64,000 nucleotides of DNA from Shinella pollutisoli (GCF_024609765.1 NZ_JANFDG010000017.1:59503-123502), one strand, 5' to 3'; shown: positions 27,303 through 36,084, numbered from the stretch's first letter. Notes: generated from the sequence alone by a model not told the origin. Program-made: numbers and translations.

Positions 27303-28391
27303 TCAGCCCGCGATCATTTCCGTCCACTTCTGGTTCAGCCAGTCGGACTTGGTCTGGTAGAGGTCGTAGCGCGGGATGATCGGCTCGATGTCCGAGGAGA
27401 CGGCGGCGAATTCCTCGGCCGTCAGGTCGAGCAGATCGCGCTTGACCGTCGGCGCGGTGCCGACCTTGCGCGACAGCACGGCCTGGATCGCCGGCTGGCT
27501 CATGTAGTCGATGAAGACATGGGCCTCTTCGAGCTTGGTCGAGGCACGCGTGACCGCCCAGCTGCCGGCGTCCATGATGCCGCCTTCCTTCGGGAAGGTG
27601 GAGCGGACCGGGTTGCCGTCGGCGGCGGCAAGGCCGGTGACGTCGTGGTAATACTGGCCCATCGGGATCTCGCCCGACTTCAGCGACTGCTCGAACTGCG
27701 CCTCGTCGCGATACCAGAGCCGGACGTTCGGCTTGACCTCGGCGAGCTTCTCGAAGGCCTTGAGCTGGCCTTCCTCGGTGTCGAGCGCGTTGGTGCCGCC
27801 GAAGAAGGTCTTCGCCGTCACTTCCAAGAGGAAGGAGTTGGAGACGAGCGCGAGCAGGCCGAGCTTGTCGGCGTTCGCCGGATCCCACAGCGCGGCCCAG
27901 GAGGTCGGGGCTTCCGGATAGACGTCGGTGTTGGTGACGAGCGTGATGTACCAGGCCACCGCGCCGATGCCGGCGATGCGGCCGTCGGGATACTTGTTGA
28001 CGAAATGGTCGATCAGGTTCGACGCGTTCGGGATCTTGGCGAGGTCGAGCGGCGCCCAGAGATCGGTCGACTGGCCCTTCAGCAGCGAGACCTGCGAGAT
28101 CATCGAGACGTCGGCGGGCGCCTGGCCGGCCTTGGCCGCCTGCTCCAGCTGCACGAGCCAGGCCTCGCCCGTCGGCTCGGCGATCGATTCGACAGCGATC
28201 CCCGTCGCCTTGGTGAATTCCGGGAAGATGTTCTTGTCGAAGGAGTCCTTGAAGTAGCCGCCATAGGCGCCGATCTTCAGCGACTTCTCCTGCGCGCGCA
28301 GCACCGCCGGCATGGCGATGAGCGAGGCGCCCGCCACGCCCGCGCCGAGCACCGCGCGGCGGCTGACATTGGTCCCGAGGATATCACGCAT
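27303..28391 (-). CDS. Polyamine-type periplasmic binding protein, second system (Tat-like signal)
   Basis: Secreted binding protein, 362 aa. The N-terminus MRDILGTNVSRRAVLGAGVA has a twin-arginine motif followed by a hydrophobic stretch and cleavage near VLRAQ, so export by the Tat route is likely. The mature part is a family 1/PotD-type binding protein (IGAYGGYFKDSFDKNIFPEF, PADVSMISQVSLL, MGQYYHDVTGLA). It is the first gene of the operon ending with the CN-hydrolase and is divergent from the LysR gene at 28681, with a 289-base intergenic region. Confidence 0.85.
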   Translation of the reverse strand: MRDILGTNVSRRAVLGAGVAGASLIAMPAVLRAQEKSLKIGAYGGYFKDSFDKNIFPEFTKATGIAVESIAEPTGEAWLVQLEQAAKAGQAPADVSMISQVSLLKGQSTDLWAPLDLAKIPNASNLIDHFVNKYPDGRIAGIGAVAWYITLVTNTDVYPEAPTSWAALWDPANADKLGLLALVSNSFLLEVTAKTFFGGTNALDTEEGQLKAFEKLAEVKPNVRLWYRDEAQFEQSLKSGEIPMGQYYHDVTGLAAADGNPVRSTFPKEGGIMDAGSWAVTRASTKLEEAHVFIDYMSQPAIQAVLSRKVGTAPTVKRDLLDLTAEEFAAVSSDIEPIIPRYDLYQTKSDWLNQKWTEMIAG

Positions 28392-28649
28392 CGTCTTTCT
28401 CCTGTTGGCCGGCCGGTCTTGGCCGGTCCGGTTCGTTCCCGTTGCAGACAGTTTATCCCAGGCGCTTGCCGCCAAGGAAGGGCCGATCTCCACGAAGTCC
28501 AGGATTTTGGAGGCGCGCGGCTCCGGCGCCGGGACCTCGGGGTCCGCTCCTCCGCTCCCATTCTCGTTCCCTGGGGCTTCAGCCCTTGTTGGCGCCAGTA
28601 TCGCCGCAAACGGACTGGAAAATCAATTGACGATGTTATACGGATCGCC

Positions 28650-28664
28650 GTGAGAAAAACTCAC
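28650..28664. promoter_or_regulatory. Candidate LysR operator
   Basis: GTGAG-AAAAA-CTCAC (28650-28664) is an exact inverted repeat 16 bases before the LysR start, with the T-N11-A spacing of LysR-type boxes. It lies in the 289-base divergent region between the binding-protein gene and the regulator. The rest of that region (28392-28640) shows no other clear element beyond GC-rich sequence. Confidence 0.45.
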
Positions 28665-28680
28665 AACCGATTGCTCTGCC

Positions 28681-29697
28681 ATGGCTTCGCGGCTGCCCCC
28701 GCTCAATCCGCTCCGCGCCTTCGAGGCGACCGCCCGCCAGGGCTCGGTCTCGGCCGCCGCGCGCGAGCTGAACGTCACGCACGGCGCCGTCAGCCACCAG
28801 ATCAAGGCGCTGGAGGAGGCGCTGGGGGCCGCCCTCTTCGAGCGCGGCGGCAAGCGGCTGAAGCTGACGGCGCAGGGCGCGCTGCTGCTTCCCGCCGTCA
28901 CCTCCGCCTTCGGCGAGATCGCCGCCGCCACCGCGCTGATGAAGCGGCCGGAGGCGAGCGGCGAGCTGACCGTCGCCTGCGTGGCGGGCCTGCTCTCCTT
29001 CTGGATCGTGCCGCGGCTCAACCGCTTCACCGAGCAGTATCCGGGCGTCAGCGTCACCTTCATCGCCTCCAACGACGCGGCCAACCTGCGCTCGCCGGAC
29101 GTCGACGTCTGCGTGCTCTACGGCGACGGCAACTGGCCGGACTGCTGGAAGCGGCTCTGGTCGCACCTGAGGCTCTTTCCCGTCATCAGCCCGACGCTCC
29201 TCAACAACCGGCCGCTGCGGACGATCCGCGACCTTGCCGACCACACGCTGATCCACGGCGACGACGGGCGCGAGTGGAACACCTGGCTCGCCGCCGCCGA
29301 CGCGGTGCACATGCCGCGCGGCCGCCAGCACTTCATGAGCGACGCGCGGCTTTCGACCGAGGCGGCGCTGCACGGCCAGGGCGTGGCGCTCGGCGACACG
29401 ATCACGGCCGGCAACCTGATTGCCCGCGGCGAGCTCGCCGTGCCCTTCGACCTGACGGTGCCGGCCAATGTCGCCTTCTACGTCGCCTGCCGGCAGGCGC
29501 TGCGCCGCGCGCCGATCGTCAAGGTCTTCATCGACTGGCTCTTCGCCTCGCTCGAGGCCGACCGCCTGCCGGAGCCGCAGGCCTCCGCGCGCCTGCTCCT
29601 GCGCGGCCGCGGCCGGGCGCAGGAGACCTTCCAGCCCGTTTCCGCGCCGGCGGCGCGCCGTCCCGCGGCGCTTTCCCGGCGCAAGGCCCGAACCTGA
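28681..29697 (+). CDS. LysR-family transcriptional regulator (GcvA-like)
   Basis: A 338-aa LysR regulator. The N-terminal HTH is PLNPLRAFEATARQGSVSAA followed by NVTHGAVSHQIKALEEALG; the substrate-binding domain spans about residues 95-300 (FWIVPRLNRFTEQYPGVSV, LLNNRPLRTIRDLADH). The C-terminal 40 residues are basic and alanine-rich, longer than usual. It is divergent from the second Pot-type operon and 21 bases before the aminotransferase, so it may control both. GcvA-like members respond to amino acids. Confidence 0.87.
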   Translation: MASRLPPLNPLRAFEATARQGSVSAAARELNVTHGAVSHQIKALEEALGAALFERGGKRLKLTAQGALLLPAVTSAFGEIAAATALMKRPEASGELTVACVAGLLSFWIVPRLNRFTEQYPGVSVTFIASNDAANLRSPDVDVCVLYGDGNWPDCWKRLWSHLRLFPVISPTLLNNRPLRTIRDLADHTLIHGDDGREWNTWLAAADAVHMPRGRQHFMSDARLSTEAALHGQGVALGDTITAGNLIARGELAVPFDLTVPANVAFYVACRQALRRAPIVKVFIDWLFASLEADRLPEPQASARLLLRGRGRAQETFQPVSAPAARRPAALSRRKART

Positions 29698-29718
29698 CCA
29701 CCCTTCACGGACACGCCC

Positions 29719-30894
29719 ATGCCCCGCTTCAATCCGCTCGTCGAAACGCTTGCCGCCCCGCCCATTCCCTCCGTCTTCGCCTGGGGACGCGCCTATGACG
29801 GCCGCAGCGGGCCGATGATCGACCTCTCCCAGGCCGTGCCCGGCTATCCGCCGCATCCGCGCATGCTGGAGCTGCTCGGCGAATGCGCCGCCTCCCGCGC
29901 CTTTACCGGCTACGGCCCGATCGAGGGCGAGGACGGGCTGCGCACCGCCTATGCGGAGCACATGTCGGCCGTCTACGGCGCGCCGCTCGCCGCCGGCAAT
30001 GTCCACGTGACGGCCGGCTGCAACCAGGCCTTCATCTCAGCGGCCATGGCCGTGGCGGGCGCCGGCGACATGGTGCTGATGACCGATCCCTATTACTTCA
30101 ACCAGGAGACGACGCTGGCGATGCTCGGTGTGCGCACGCGCTTCGCCCCCTGCGATCCGGACAACGGCTTCCTGCCCGACGTTTCGGCGCTCGCCGATGC
30201 GATCACGCCGGACGTGCGGGCCGTTGCGCTCGTCTCGCCGAACAACCCGACCGGCGCCGTCTATCCGCCGGCGCTGCTGGCGGCAGTCTACGAGCTTTGC
30301 GAAAGCCGCGGCATCTGGCTGATCCTTGACGAGACCTATCGCGATTTCCTCCCCGAGGGTGCGGGCCGGTCGCACGACCTCTTCACCCGCGCCGGCTGGC
30401 AGGACACGCTGATCGGCCTCTACAGCTTCTCCAAATCCTTCTGCATTCCCGGCCACCGCCTCGGCGCGATCACGGCGGGCGAGAGGGTGGTCGAGCAGGT
30501 GGCGAAGATCATGGACAACGTGCAGATCTGCCCGCCGCGCTCGGCCCAGGCCGCCGTCGCCGCCGCCCTCCCCCTGCTTGCCGACTGGCGCGAGGAGAAC
30601 CGCCGCGAGATCGCCCGCCGGGCCGAGACGCTGCGGGCGACCATGGCGGGCGTGCCCGGCTGGCGCGTCGGCGCGGTCGGCGCCTATTTCGCCTTCATCG
30701 GCCATCCGTTCGAAGGGGCCTCCTCCGCTCATGTCGCGGAGAAGCTGGCGAAGGAGGCGGGCGTCCTCTGCCTGCCCGGCAGCTATTTCGGCCCGCGGCA
30801 GGAAGGCTACCTGCGCTTCGCCTTCGCCAATGCCGACCAGGCGACCATCGCCCTCCTGCGCGAGCGGCTCTCCGGCTTCTCGCTTGCCCCTTGA
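29719..30894 (+). CDS. PLP-dependent aminotransferase, class I/II
   Basis: Fold-type I aminotransferase, 391 aa. The PLP lysine is K239 in YSFSKSFCIPGHRLGA; other family features are SPNNPTGAVYPP, ILDETYRDFLPEG and LRFAFANAD. It follows the LysR gene by 21 bases, so they are probably co-transcribed. It could transaminate the amine or amino-acid product of the adjacent importer and CN-hydrolase. Specificity cannot be read from the sequence. Confidence 0.85.
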   Translation: MPRFNPLVETLAAPPIPSVFAWGRAYDGRSGPMIDLSQAVPGYPPHPRMLELLGECAASRAFTGYGPIEGEDGLRTAYAEHMSAVYGAPLAAGNVHVTAGCNQAFISAAMAVAGAGDMVLMTDPYYFNQETTLAMLGVRTRFAPCDPDNGFLPDVSALADAITPDVRAVALVSPNNPTGAVYPPALLAAVYELCESRGIWLILDETYRDFLPEGAGRSHDLFTRAGWQDTLIGLYSFSKSFCIPGHRLGAITAGERVVEQVAKIMDNVQICPPRSAQAAVAAALPLLADWREENRREIARRAETLRATMAGVPGWRVGAVGAYFAFIGHPFEGASSAHVAEKLAKEAGVLCLPGSYFGPRQEGYLRFAFANADQATIALLRERLSGFSLAP

Positions 30895-30935
30895 CCTTGC
30901 CACGGGGGAAGGCTTCACCCTGCGATAAAGCAGAC

Positions 30936-31136
30936 GGGCAATTACCTATGAATGAGCGCGCTTCTTGCCCCTTCTCCCCGCGGGGAGAAGGTCGCGGCAG
31001 CGGGATGAGGGGGACGCCGTAGGAAGAATCACGGCCGCCGTGGCGTGTTCTACCCCCTCATCCGGCCCTTCGGGCCACCTTCTCCCCGCGGGGGAGAAGG
31101 GGAAACGGAGACGTCGCATTCCATAGGCAATTGCCC
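30936..31136. repeat. RIME-like palindromic intergenic element, copy 1
   Basis: Two hairpins (CCTTCTCCCC/GGGGAGAAGG type) lie in inverted orientation at 30968-31010 and 31057-31102, with TCGCGGCAGCGGGATGAGGG on one side and CCTCATCCGGCCCTTCGGGC on the other. Outer arms around GGGCAATTACCTATGAATG (30936-30954) and its partner (31117-31136) are also inverted. RIMEs are non-coding mosaic repeats of rhizobia. The element fills the gap between the aminotransferase and copZ. Confidence 0.8.
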
Positions 31137-31157
31137 CGGCAGAACAGGAGAAGACCC

Positions 31158-31376
31158 ATGAACCAGCACGCTCCCCTTTCCTTCACCGTCGCCGACATGA
31201 CCTGCGGCCACTGCGTGAAGGCCATCACCCAGGCCGTGACCGCCGCCGTTCCCGGTGCGCAGGTGTCCGTCGACCTTGCCGCCAAGCGGGTGACGGTCGG
31301 GAATGCCGCGGACCCGGAAGCCGTGGCGGCCGCCATCGTCGAGGAAGGTTATACGCCGGTGCAGGAAAGCCCTTGA
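31158..31376 (+). CDS. copZ: CopZ-like copper chaperone (heavy-metal-associated domain)
   Basis: A 72-aa single HMA-domain protein. The metal motif is DMTCGHCVKAI (Cys at residues 16 and 19) in the beta-alpha-beta-beta-alpha-beta fold. Such proteins carry Cu(I) to CopA. The ATG at 31158 follows AGGAGAAG. Its stop codon lies inside the -35 region of the copA promoter (31373-31378), 58 bases before the copA start. Co-regulation with copA is likely, although no CueR-type site is visible upstream of this gene. Confidence 0.85.
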   Translation: MNQHAPLSFTVADMTCGHCVKAITQAVTAAVPGAQVSVDLAAKRVTVGNAADPEAVAAAIVEEGYTPVQESP

Positions 31377-31403
31377 CCTTGACATGATGGCAAGGTGCAC
31401 GAT
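31373..31403 (+). promoter_or_regulatory. CueR-type promoter of copA
   Basis: TTGACC (31373-31378) serves as -35. The dyad ACCTTG-N9-CAAGGT (31376-31396) fills the spacer, and a weak -10 (CACGAT, 31398-31403) follows after the elongated 19-base spacer characteristic of MerR/CueR promoters. The layout superimposes on E. coli PcopA. The copZ stop codon is embedded in the -35. Confidence 0.78.
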
Positions 31404-31433
31404 CTATCCCGACACAGGATGAAAGGGTGCGCC

Positions 31434-33929
31434 ATGCTCACCACCGCAGAGCCGGAAGCCCGGCAGACAATCAAGCTATCGATCGCCGACATGACCTGCG
31501 CCTCCTGCGTGCGGCGCGTCGAGAAGGCCATTTCCAAGGTGCCGGGCGTCTCCGGCGCCGCGGTCAACCTCGCGACGGAGAAGGCGGACGTCACCTTCGA
31601 CGGTCAGCCGGACGTTGCGGCCGTCGCCGAGGCCGTCCGGGCGGCCGGATACGGCGTCGTGGAGGAAACCCTCGAATTCCCCGTCGAGGGCATGACCTGC
31701 GCCTCCTGCATCGCGCGCGTTGAGAAGGCGCTGAAGGCGGTGCCCGGCGTGCTCGACGCCAGCGCCAACCTGGCGCAGGAACGCGCGCGCGTCCGTTTCG
31801 TGAAGGGCGCCGCGACGTTCGAGGACTTCGCCCGGGCGGTGGAGCGCACCGGCTACAAGGCCGTGCGCGAGAGCGGCAGCGACGCCGCCGGGAGCGAGGA
31901 CGAGCGCCGCGCCGCCGAGGCTTCCGCGCTGTGGCGGGCGCTCGTCGTCTCCGCTATCCTGACGGCGCCGCTCTTCGTCATGGAGATGGGCGCGCACGCC
32001 TTCCCGGCCTTCGGCCATTATATCCACGAGACGCTCGGCATGCAGGAAAGCCGGGTGATCCAGTTCGTGCTGGCGACCCTCGTGCTCGCCGGTCCCGGCC
32101 GGCGCTTCTACGCCAAGGGCGTGCCGAGCCTCATCCGGCTCGCGCCGGACATGAACGCGCTGGTCGTCATCGGCGCCTCGGCGGCCTGGATCTTCTCCAC
32201 CGTCGCCACCTTCGCGCCGGGCTGGCTTCCGGGCGGCACGGCCAAGGTTTATTTCGAGGCGGCGGCCGTCATCGTCACGCTGATCCTCGCCGGCCGCTAC
32301 CTGGAGGCCCGCGCCAAGGGTCGCACCGGCGAGGCGATCCGCCATCTCGCCGGGCTTCGCGCCCGCTCCGCCCGGGTCGTGCGCGACGGCGGCACCGAGG
32401 ACGTGCCGCTGGAGGCCGTCGTGCCGGGCGACCACGTGCTCGTGCGCCCCGGCGAGAAGGTGCCGGTCGACGGCGAGGTGACGGAGGGCGCCTCCTTCGT
32501 CGACGAGTCGATGATCACCGGCGAGCCCATGCCGGTCGAGCGCAAGGCGGGCGACACGGTCACCGGCGGCACGGTCAACACGACCGGCTCCTTCACCTTC
32601 CGCGCCACCCGCGTCGGCGCCGACACGGTGCTGTCGCAGATCATCCGCATGGTCGAGGACGCGCAGGCCGCCAAGCTGCCGATCCAGGCGCTGGTCGACC
32701 GGGTGACGCAATGGTTCGTGCCGGCCGTCATCGCCGTCGCGCTCCTCACCTTCATCGCCTGGTTCCTGCTCGGCCCGGACCCGGCGCTGGGGCATGCGCT
32801 CGTCGCTGCCGTCGCCGTGCTGATCATCGCCTGCCCCTGCGCCATGGGGCTCGCGACGCCGACCTCGATCATCACCGGCACGGGCCGCGCCGCCGAGCTC
32901 GGCGTGCTCTTCCGCCAGGGCACGGCACTGCAGACGCTGGAGGGAACCGACATCGTCGCCGTCGACAAGACCGGCACGCTCACCCTCGGCCAGCCGACGC
33001 TGACGGAGGTGATCCCGGCGGACGGTTTTTCACGCGGCGAGGTGCTGGCGCTGGTCGCGGCGGCGGAAGTCCATTCGGAGCACCCGATCGCGCTGGCGAT
33101 CCACAAGGCCGCCCTTGAAGAAGGCATCGACCTGCCGGCCGCGAGCGGCTTTGCCGCGACCTCCGGCCAGGGCATCGCCGCCGACGTCTCCGGCCGTCGC
33201 GTCGAATCCGGCTCGGTCGGCTTCATGCGGGGGCTTGGCCTCGACGTCGCGCCCTTCGCCCGCGATGCCGAAAGGCTCGCCGCCGAGGGCGCCTCGCCCC
33301 TCTATGCCGCGATCGACGGCAGGCTCGCCGCGCTCTTCGCCGTCACCGACCCGGTGAAGCCGACGACGAAGGAGGCGATCGCTGCCCTGAAGTCCCTCGG
33401 CATCACGGTGGCGATGATCACCGGCGACAACCGGCGCACGGCGGAAGCGGTGGGTGCGGCGCTCGGCATCGACCGGGTGATGGCCGAGGTGCTGCCGGAG
33501 GGCAAGGTCGCGGCCGTGCGCGATCTCGCCGAGGGCGGCACGAAGAAGGTCGCCTTCGTCGGCGACGGCATCAACGATGCGCCCGCACTCGCCGCCGCCG
33601 ATACGGGCATCGCCATCGGCACCGGCACGGACGTCGCCATCGAAAGCGCCGACGTGGTGCTGATGGCCGGCGACATGCGCGGGGTGGCAACCGGTATCGC
33701 GCTGTCGCGCGCGACGATGCGCAACATCCGCCAGAACCTGTTCTGGGCCTTCGGCTACAACGTGGCGCTGATCCCGGTCGCCGCCGGCCTGCTCTACCCG
33801 GCCTTCGGGCTGCAGCTCTCGCCGGCGCTCGCCGCCGGCGCCATGGCGCTCTCCAGCGTCTTCGTCGTCACCAATGCGCTGAGGCTGAAGCGCTTCAGCC
33901 TGGGCTTCGGCAGGGAGGCGCGGCGATGA
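31434..33929 (+). CDS. copA: Copper-exporting P-type ATPase CopA
   Basis: P1B-1-type ATPase, 831 aa, exporting Cu(I). Two N-terminal HMA domains carry MTCASC (Cys 22/25 and 88/91). Membrane motif CPC is C467-P-C469 ([15 protein letters not shown]); the phosphorylated aspartate is D511 (VDKTGTLT); [20 protein letters not shown] and [16 protein letters not shown] are all present. The ATG at 31434 is chosen because the GTG at 31395 lies inside the CueR operator, upstream of any transcript from it. The stop overlaps cueR by four bases. Confidence 0.93.
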   Translation: MLTTAEPEARQTIKLSIADMTCASCVRRVEKAISKVPGVSGAAVNLATEKADVTFDGQPDVAAVAEAVRAAGYGVVEETLEFPVEGMTCASCIARVEKALKAVPGVLDASANLAQERARVRFVKGAATFEDFARAVERTGYKAVRESGSDAAGSEDERRAAEASALWRALVVSAILTAPLFVMEMGAHAFPAFGHYIHETLGMQESRVIQFVLATLVLAGPGRRFYAKGVPSLIRLAPDMNALVVIGASAAWIFSTVATFAPGWLPGGTAKVYFEAAAVIVTLILAGRYLEARAKGRTGEAIRHLAGLRARSARVVRDGGTEDVPLEAVVPGDHVLVRPGEKVPVDGEVTEGASFVDESMITGEPMPVERKAGDTVTGGTVNTTGSFTFRATRVGADTVLSQIIRMVEDAQAAKLPIQALVDRVTQWFVPAVIAVALLTFIAWFLLGPDPALGHALVAAVAVLIIACPCAMGLATPTSIITGTGRAAELGVLFRQGTALQTLEGTDIVAVDKTGTLTLGQPTLTEVIPADGFSRGEVLALVAAAEVHSEHPIALAIHKAALEEGIDLPAASGFAATSGQGIAADVSGRRVESGSVGFMRGLGLDVAPFARDAERLAAEGASPLYAAIDGRLAALFAVTDPVKPTTKEAIAALKSLGITVAMITGDNRRTAEAVGAALGIDRVMAEVLPEGKVAAVRDLAEGGTKKVAFVGDGINDAPALAAADTGIAIGTGTDVAIESADVVLMAGDMRGVATGIALSRATMRNIRQNLFWAFGYNVALIPVAAGLLYPAFGLQLSPALAAGAMALSSVFVVTNALRLKRFSLGFGREARR

Positions 33930-34333
33930 ACATCGGCGAGGCGGCGGAGGCGACGGGCGTCACGCCCAAGATGATCCGTCACTACGAGGCGATCGGCCTC
34001 ATCCCGGCGGCCGGGCGCACCGGCGCCGGCTACCGCACCTACGGGCCGAGGGACCTCTCCACCCTCGGCTTCATCCGCCGCGCCCGCGACCTCGGCTTCT
34101 CCATCGCCCAGATCCGCGAGCTCCTGGCGCTCTGGCAGGATCGCGCCCGCGCCTCCGCCGACGTCAAGCGCATCGCCGGCGCGCATATCGACGAGATGAA
34201 GGCGAAGATGCGGCTGCTGGAGGAAATGGTGCGCACGCTCGAACATCTCTCCGCCCATTGCCACGGCGACGGCCGCCCCGATTGCCCCATCCTCGACCGC
34301 CTGGCGGCGGGGGACGGGAAGGATTGCTGCTGA
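33926..34333 (+). CDS. cueR: Copper-responsive MerR-family regulator CueR
   Basis: A 135-aa MerR regulator. The HTH is [20 protein letters not shown] and the dimerisation helix spans about residues 75-108. The Cu(I) ligands C112 and C120 ([10 protein letters not shown]-x7-C) and S77 match the E. coli CueR positions, indicating response to monovalent copper. It is coupled to copA by an ATGA overlap and presumably activates the promoter at 31373. The C-terminal CC pair is an extra. Confidence 0.9.
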   Translation: MNIGEAAEATGVTPKMIRHYEAIGLIPAAGRTGAGYRTYGPRDLSTLGFIRRARDLGFSIAQIRELLALWQDRARASADVKRIAGAHIDEMKAKMRLLEEMVRTLEHLSAHCHGDGRPDCPILDRLAAGDGKDCC

Positions 34334-34337
34334 GGGT

Positions 34338-34646
34338 TTACGAAGGGGCGTCGAAATATCCGTCGATATCGCGATGCCCTTCGAGGATGTCGACCACCTC
34401 GAAGCGGTCGTCCGCATAGCGGAAGAAGATCACATAGCCGCGAAAGGCGAAGCTGCGGATATCGGGCCGCAGTTCCGGCCGCGGGCGCCCCATTTGCCCG
34501 GGCAGGCCGGCGAGATGGCGGCATTGCCGGCGCAGGAGATCGACGAAGCCCCGGCCCGTGCCGATGTCGCCGCTCTCGCGGGCGATGTAGGCGTGGATGT
34601 GGAGAAGATCGGGCCTTGCGCTTTCCAGATAGACGAGGCGCGGCAA
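34338..34646 (-). CDS. RelE/ParE-family toxin
   Basis: A 102-aa toxin. The ParE fold is recognisable from LVYLESARPDLLHIHAYIAR, LPGQMGRPRPELRPDIRSFA and GYVIFFRYADDRFEVVDILE. I chose the TTG at 34646 because it lies one base after the antitoxin stop and the protein then begins like ParE. An ATG at 34685 would add 13 residues and overlap the antitoxin gene. ParE toxins inhibit gyrase and RelE cleave mRNA; the sequence does not decide. Partner is the RHH antitoxin upstream. Confidence 0.78.
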   Translation of the reverse strand: MPRLVYLESARPDLLHIHAYIARESGDIGTGRGFVDLLRRQCRHLAGLPGQMGRPRPELRPDIRSFAFRGYVIFFRYADDRFEVVDILEGHRDIDGYFDAPS

Positions 34647-34647
34647 G

Positions 34648-34893
34648 TCACGTGCCTTCGCGGGCGAGAACGGCCTCCTGGGCATCGAGCGCCGCGTCGA
34701 GCTCCTCTTCGCTGACCGCGCCGCCCGCCGCGATCGAGCGATCCAGCATCCGGCGAAGCGCCGTCAATTTCGCCTCCCGCTCCTCGACGAGACGAAGCCC
34801 TTCCCGCACGATCTCGCTCGCCGAACCGTAGCGCCCGTCCCTGACGGCCTGCTCGACGAATTTCTCCCAGCGGTCGCCGATGGAAACGTTCAT
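34648..34893 (-). CDS. ParD-like ribbon-helix-helix antitoxin
   Basis: An 81-aa antitoxin. The N-terminus is a ribbon-helix-helix domain (MNVSIGDRWEKFVEQAVRDG, SASEIVREGLRLVEERE) followed by an acidic C-terminal tail that would wrap the toxin (EEELDAALDAQEAVLAREGT). It precedes the toxin gene by one base. ParD proteins autoregulate their operon; a GCAAT-A-ATTGC palindrome lies 43 bases upstream. Confidence 0.82.
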   Translation of the reverse strand: MNVSIGDRWEKFVEQAVRDGRYGSASEIVREGLRLVEEREAKLTALRRMLDRSIAAGGAVSEEELDAALDAQEAVLAREGT

Positions 34894-34935
34894 GGGTTTT
34901 CTCCTGCTGTCGAGAAGAAGCATAACACAGGTTGC

Positions 34936-34946
34936 GCAATAATTGC
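34936..34946. promoter_or_regulatory. Possible ParD autoregulatory site
   Basis: GCAAT-A-ATTGC, an 11-base perfect palindrome in the 80-base gap upstream of the ParD-like gene. Location and symmetry fit an RHH operator. Short length makes chance possible. Confidence 0.35.
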
Positions 34947-34973
34947 TATCCGGCGCGGCTCGACATCTGAGAA

Positions 34974-35375
34974 TCAGGCCGTCAGCCAGTTCTCGACCTT
35001 CAGCCCGGGATAGGCGGCGAAGTCGCGTTCGTTGTTGGTGACGAGGACCGTGTCGAGGGAGACGGCATGGGCGGCGATCAGCTTGTCGAGATGGTCGCTG
35101 CGGCGCTCCCGCGTCGCCTTGCGGACGGGGCCGTAGGCGCGGCCGGCGGCCGCGTCGAAGGGCATGACGGGGATCATCTCGATCAGGGCTTCGAGATTGC
35201 CGGCCTCGCGGGCGCTGTCGGCCGCGACGGCAACGCCATATTCGAGCTCCGCATGAGTGATCGCCGAGATCACCACGTCGCCGACCTGACAGGCGGCGAA
35301 GCGCTTCGCCACCTGCTCGGGCTGGTTCTTCATCAGGTAGATGCACATGTTCGTGTCGAGCATGTAGCGCGGCAT
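34974..35375 (-). CDS. vapC: VapC-family PIN-domain ribonuclease toxin
   Basis: A 133-aa PIN-domain toxin that cleaves RNA. Acidic residues are visible: D7 in YMLDTNMCIYL, the glutamate in AITHAELEYG, and aspartates in SDHLDKLIAAHA and TNNERDF. The first base of its ATG is the last base of the vapB stop (TGATG), so the pair is coupled. Neutralised by the AbrB-type VapB encoded upstream. Confidence 0.88.
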   Translation of the reverse strand: MPRYMLDTNMCIYLMKNQPEQVAKRFAACQVGDVVISAITHAELEYGVAVAADSAREAGNLEALIEMIPVMPFDAAAGRAYGPVRKATRERRSDHLDKLIAAHAVSLDTVLVTNNERDFAAYPGLKVENWLTA

Positions 35376-35611
35376 CAGAGCGGGTCCCGCTCCGTCTGCT
35401 CCTGATCGCCCCGCCCTTCCGCCAGGAAATCGGGATCGAAACGGGCGAAGCGCTCCAGCACGCCGGCGAGCGAACGCCGGGCGGGGCGGATGCGCAGCTC
35501 GTCGCCGACGCGCTCGATCTCCACCTCGATGCCGGTCCGCTCATAGGCCAGTTCCGCCGGGATGCGGACCGCCTGCGAATTGCCGTTCTTGAAGACGCGG
35601 GTCATGTGCAT
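35375..35611 (-). CDS. vapB: VapB antitoxin, AbrB/MazE-type DNA-binding
   Basis: A 78-aa antitoxin. The swapped-hairpin AbrB domain is seen in MTRVFKNGNSQAVRIPAELA and the C-terminal part (residues 45-78) binds the toxin. The start at 35611 is preferred since GAGGAAGG lies nine bases upstream; ATGs at 35620 and 35605 are in the same frame. It represses its own operon in related systems; a GTACA-N9-TGTAC repeat is found upstream. Confidence 0.85.
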   Translation of the reverse strand: MHMTRVFKNGNSQAVRIPAELAYERTGIEVEIERVGDELRIRPARRSLAGVLERFARFDPDFLAEGRGDQEQTERDPL

Positions 35612-35660
35612 GCTTCTCATCCTTCCTCGACGGCGGATCATAGCATGCGGCGTCCCAAGA

Positions 35661-35679
35661 GTACACACCTTGTATGTAC
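35661..35679. promoter_or_regulatory. Candidate VapB operator
   Basis: GTACA (35661-35665) and TGTAC (35675-35679) are inverted with a nine-base spacer, 50 bases upstream of vapB. The site ends just before the stop of the NTF2-like gene. Confidence 0.4.
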
Positions 35680-35681
35680 GC

Positions 35682-36068
35682 TTACGTCGGTGCCGAAAGA
35701 TGCTCGTGCACGGCGACCCAGCGGCCTTCAGGGCCGCGGGAGAAGACGATGGTCTCGCGTTCGTTGCTGGTCACGGCCTCGCCGCCGAAGGAGAGGTCGG
35801 TTTCCACCGCGTGGGTGAAGATCGCGACGTCGCCGACGAGCTGGACCTTGCGGTCCGTCGAGCGGCAGCCGGTGACGCGAAAGCCGTCGCGCGTCTCCCA
35901 GAGCGCCCATTCCGCCTCGTAGGCCGCGCGGCAGTCGAGGCGGCGGTCGAGATTGTGGAAGACGAAGGTGGCGTCGGGGGCGAAGGCGGCGAAATAGGCG
36001 TCGCGGTCGTGGCGCGCGAAGGCCTCGACCAGCGCGTCGGCGGCGGCGAGAACGGCGGTTTCCGTCAT
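35682..36068 (-). CDS. NTF2-like / SnoaL-like domain protein
   Basis: A 128-aa protein with a cone-shaped NTF2-like fold: ALVEAFARHDRDAYFAAFAP near residue 14, TFVFHNLDRRLDCRAAYEAE, then ERETIVFSRGPEGRWVAVHEH. Such domains bind or isomerise small molecules, but the group is too varied to name a function. It follows the TetR gene by 16 bases in the same direction, so it is probably its operon partner. Confidence 0.7.
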   Translation of the reverse strand: MTETAVLAAADALVEAFARHDRDAYFAAFAPDATFVFHNLDRRLDCRAAYEAEWALWETRDGFRVTGCRSTDRKVQLVGDVAIFTHAVETDLSFGGEAVTSNERETIVFSRGPEGRWVAVHEHLSAPT

Positions 36069-36084
36069 GGTATTTTCCTGGCTG

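Noticed and set aside
31395..31433. GTG at 31395 as the copA start
   Set aside because: It lies within the CueR operator and before the expected transcript start; ATG 31434 gives a normal CopA N-terminus.
34647..34685. ATG at 34685 as the toxin start
   Set aside because: It would overlap the antitoxin gene by 38 bases and add a proline- and arginine-rich tail not typical of ParE. It cannot be fully excluded.
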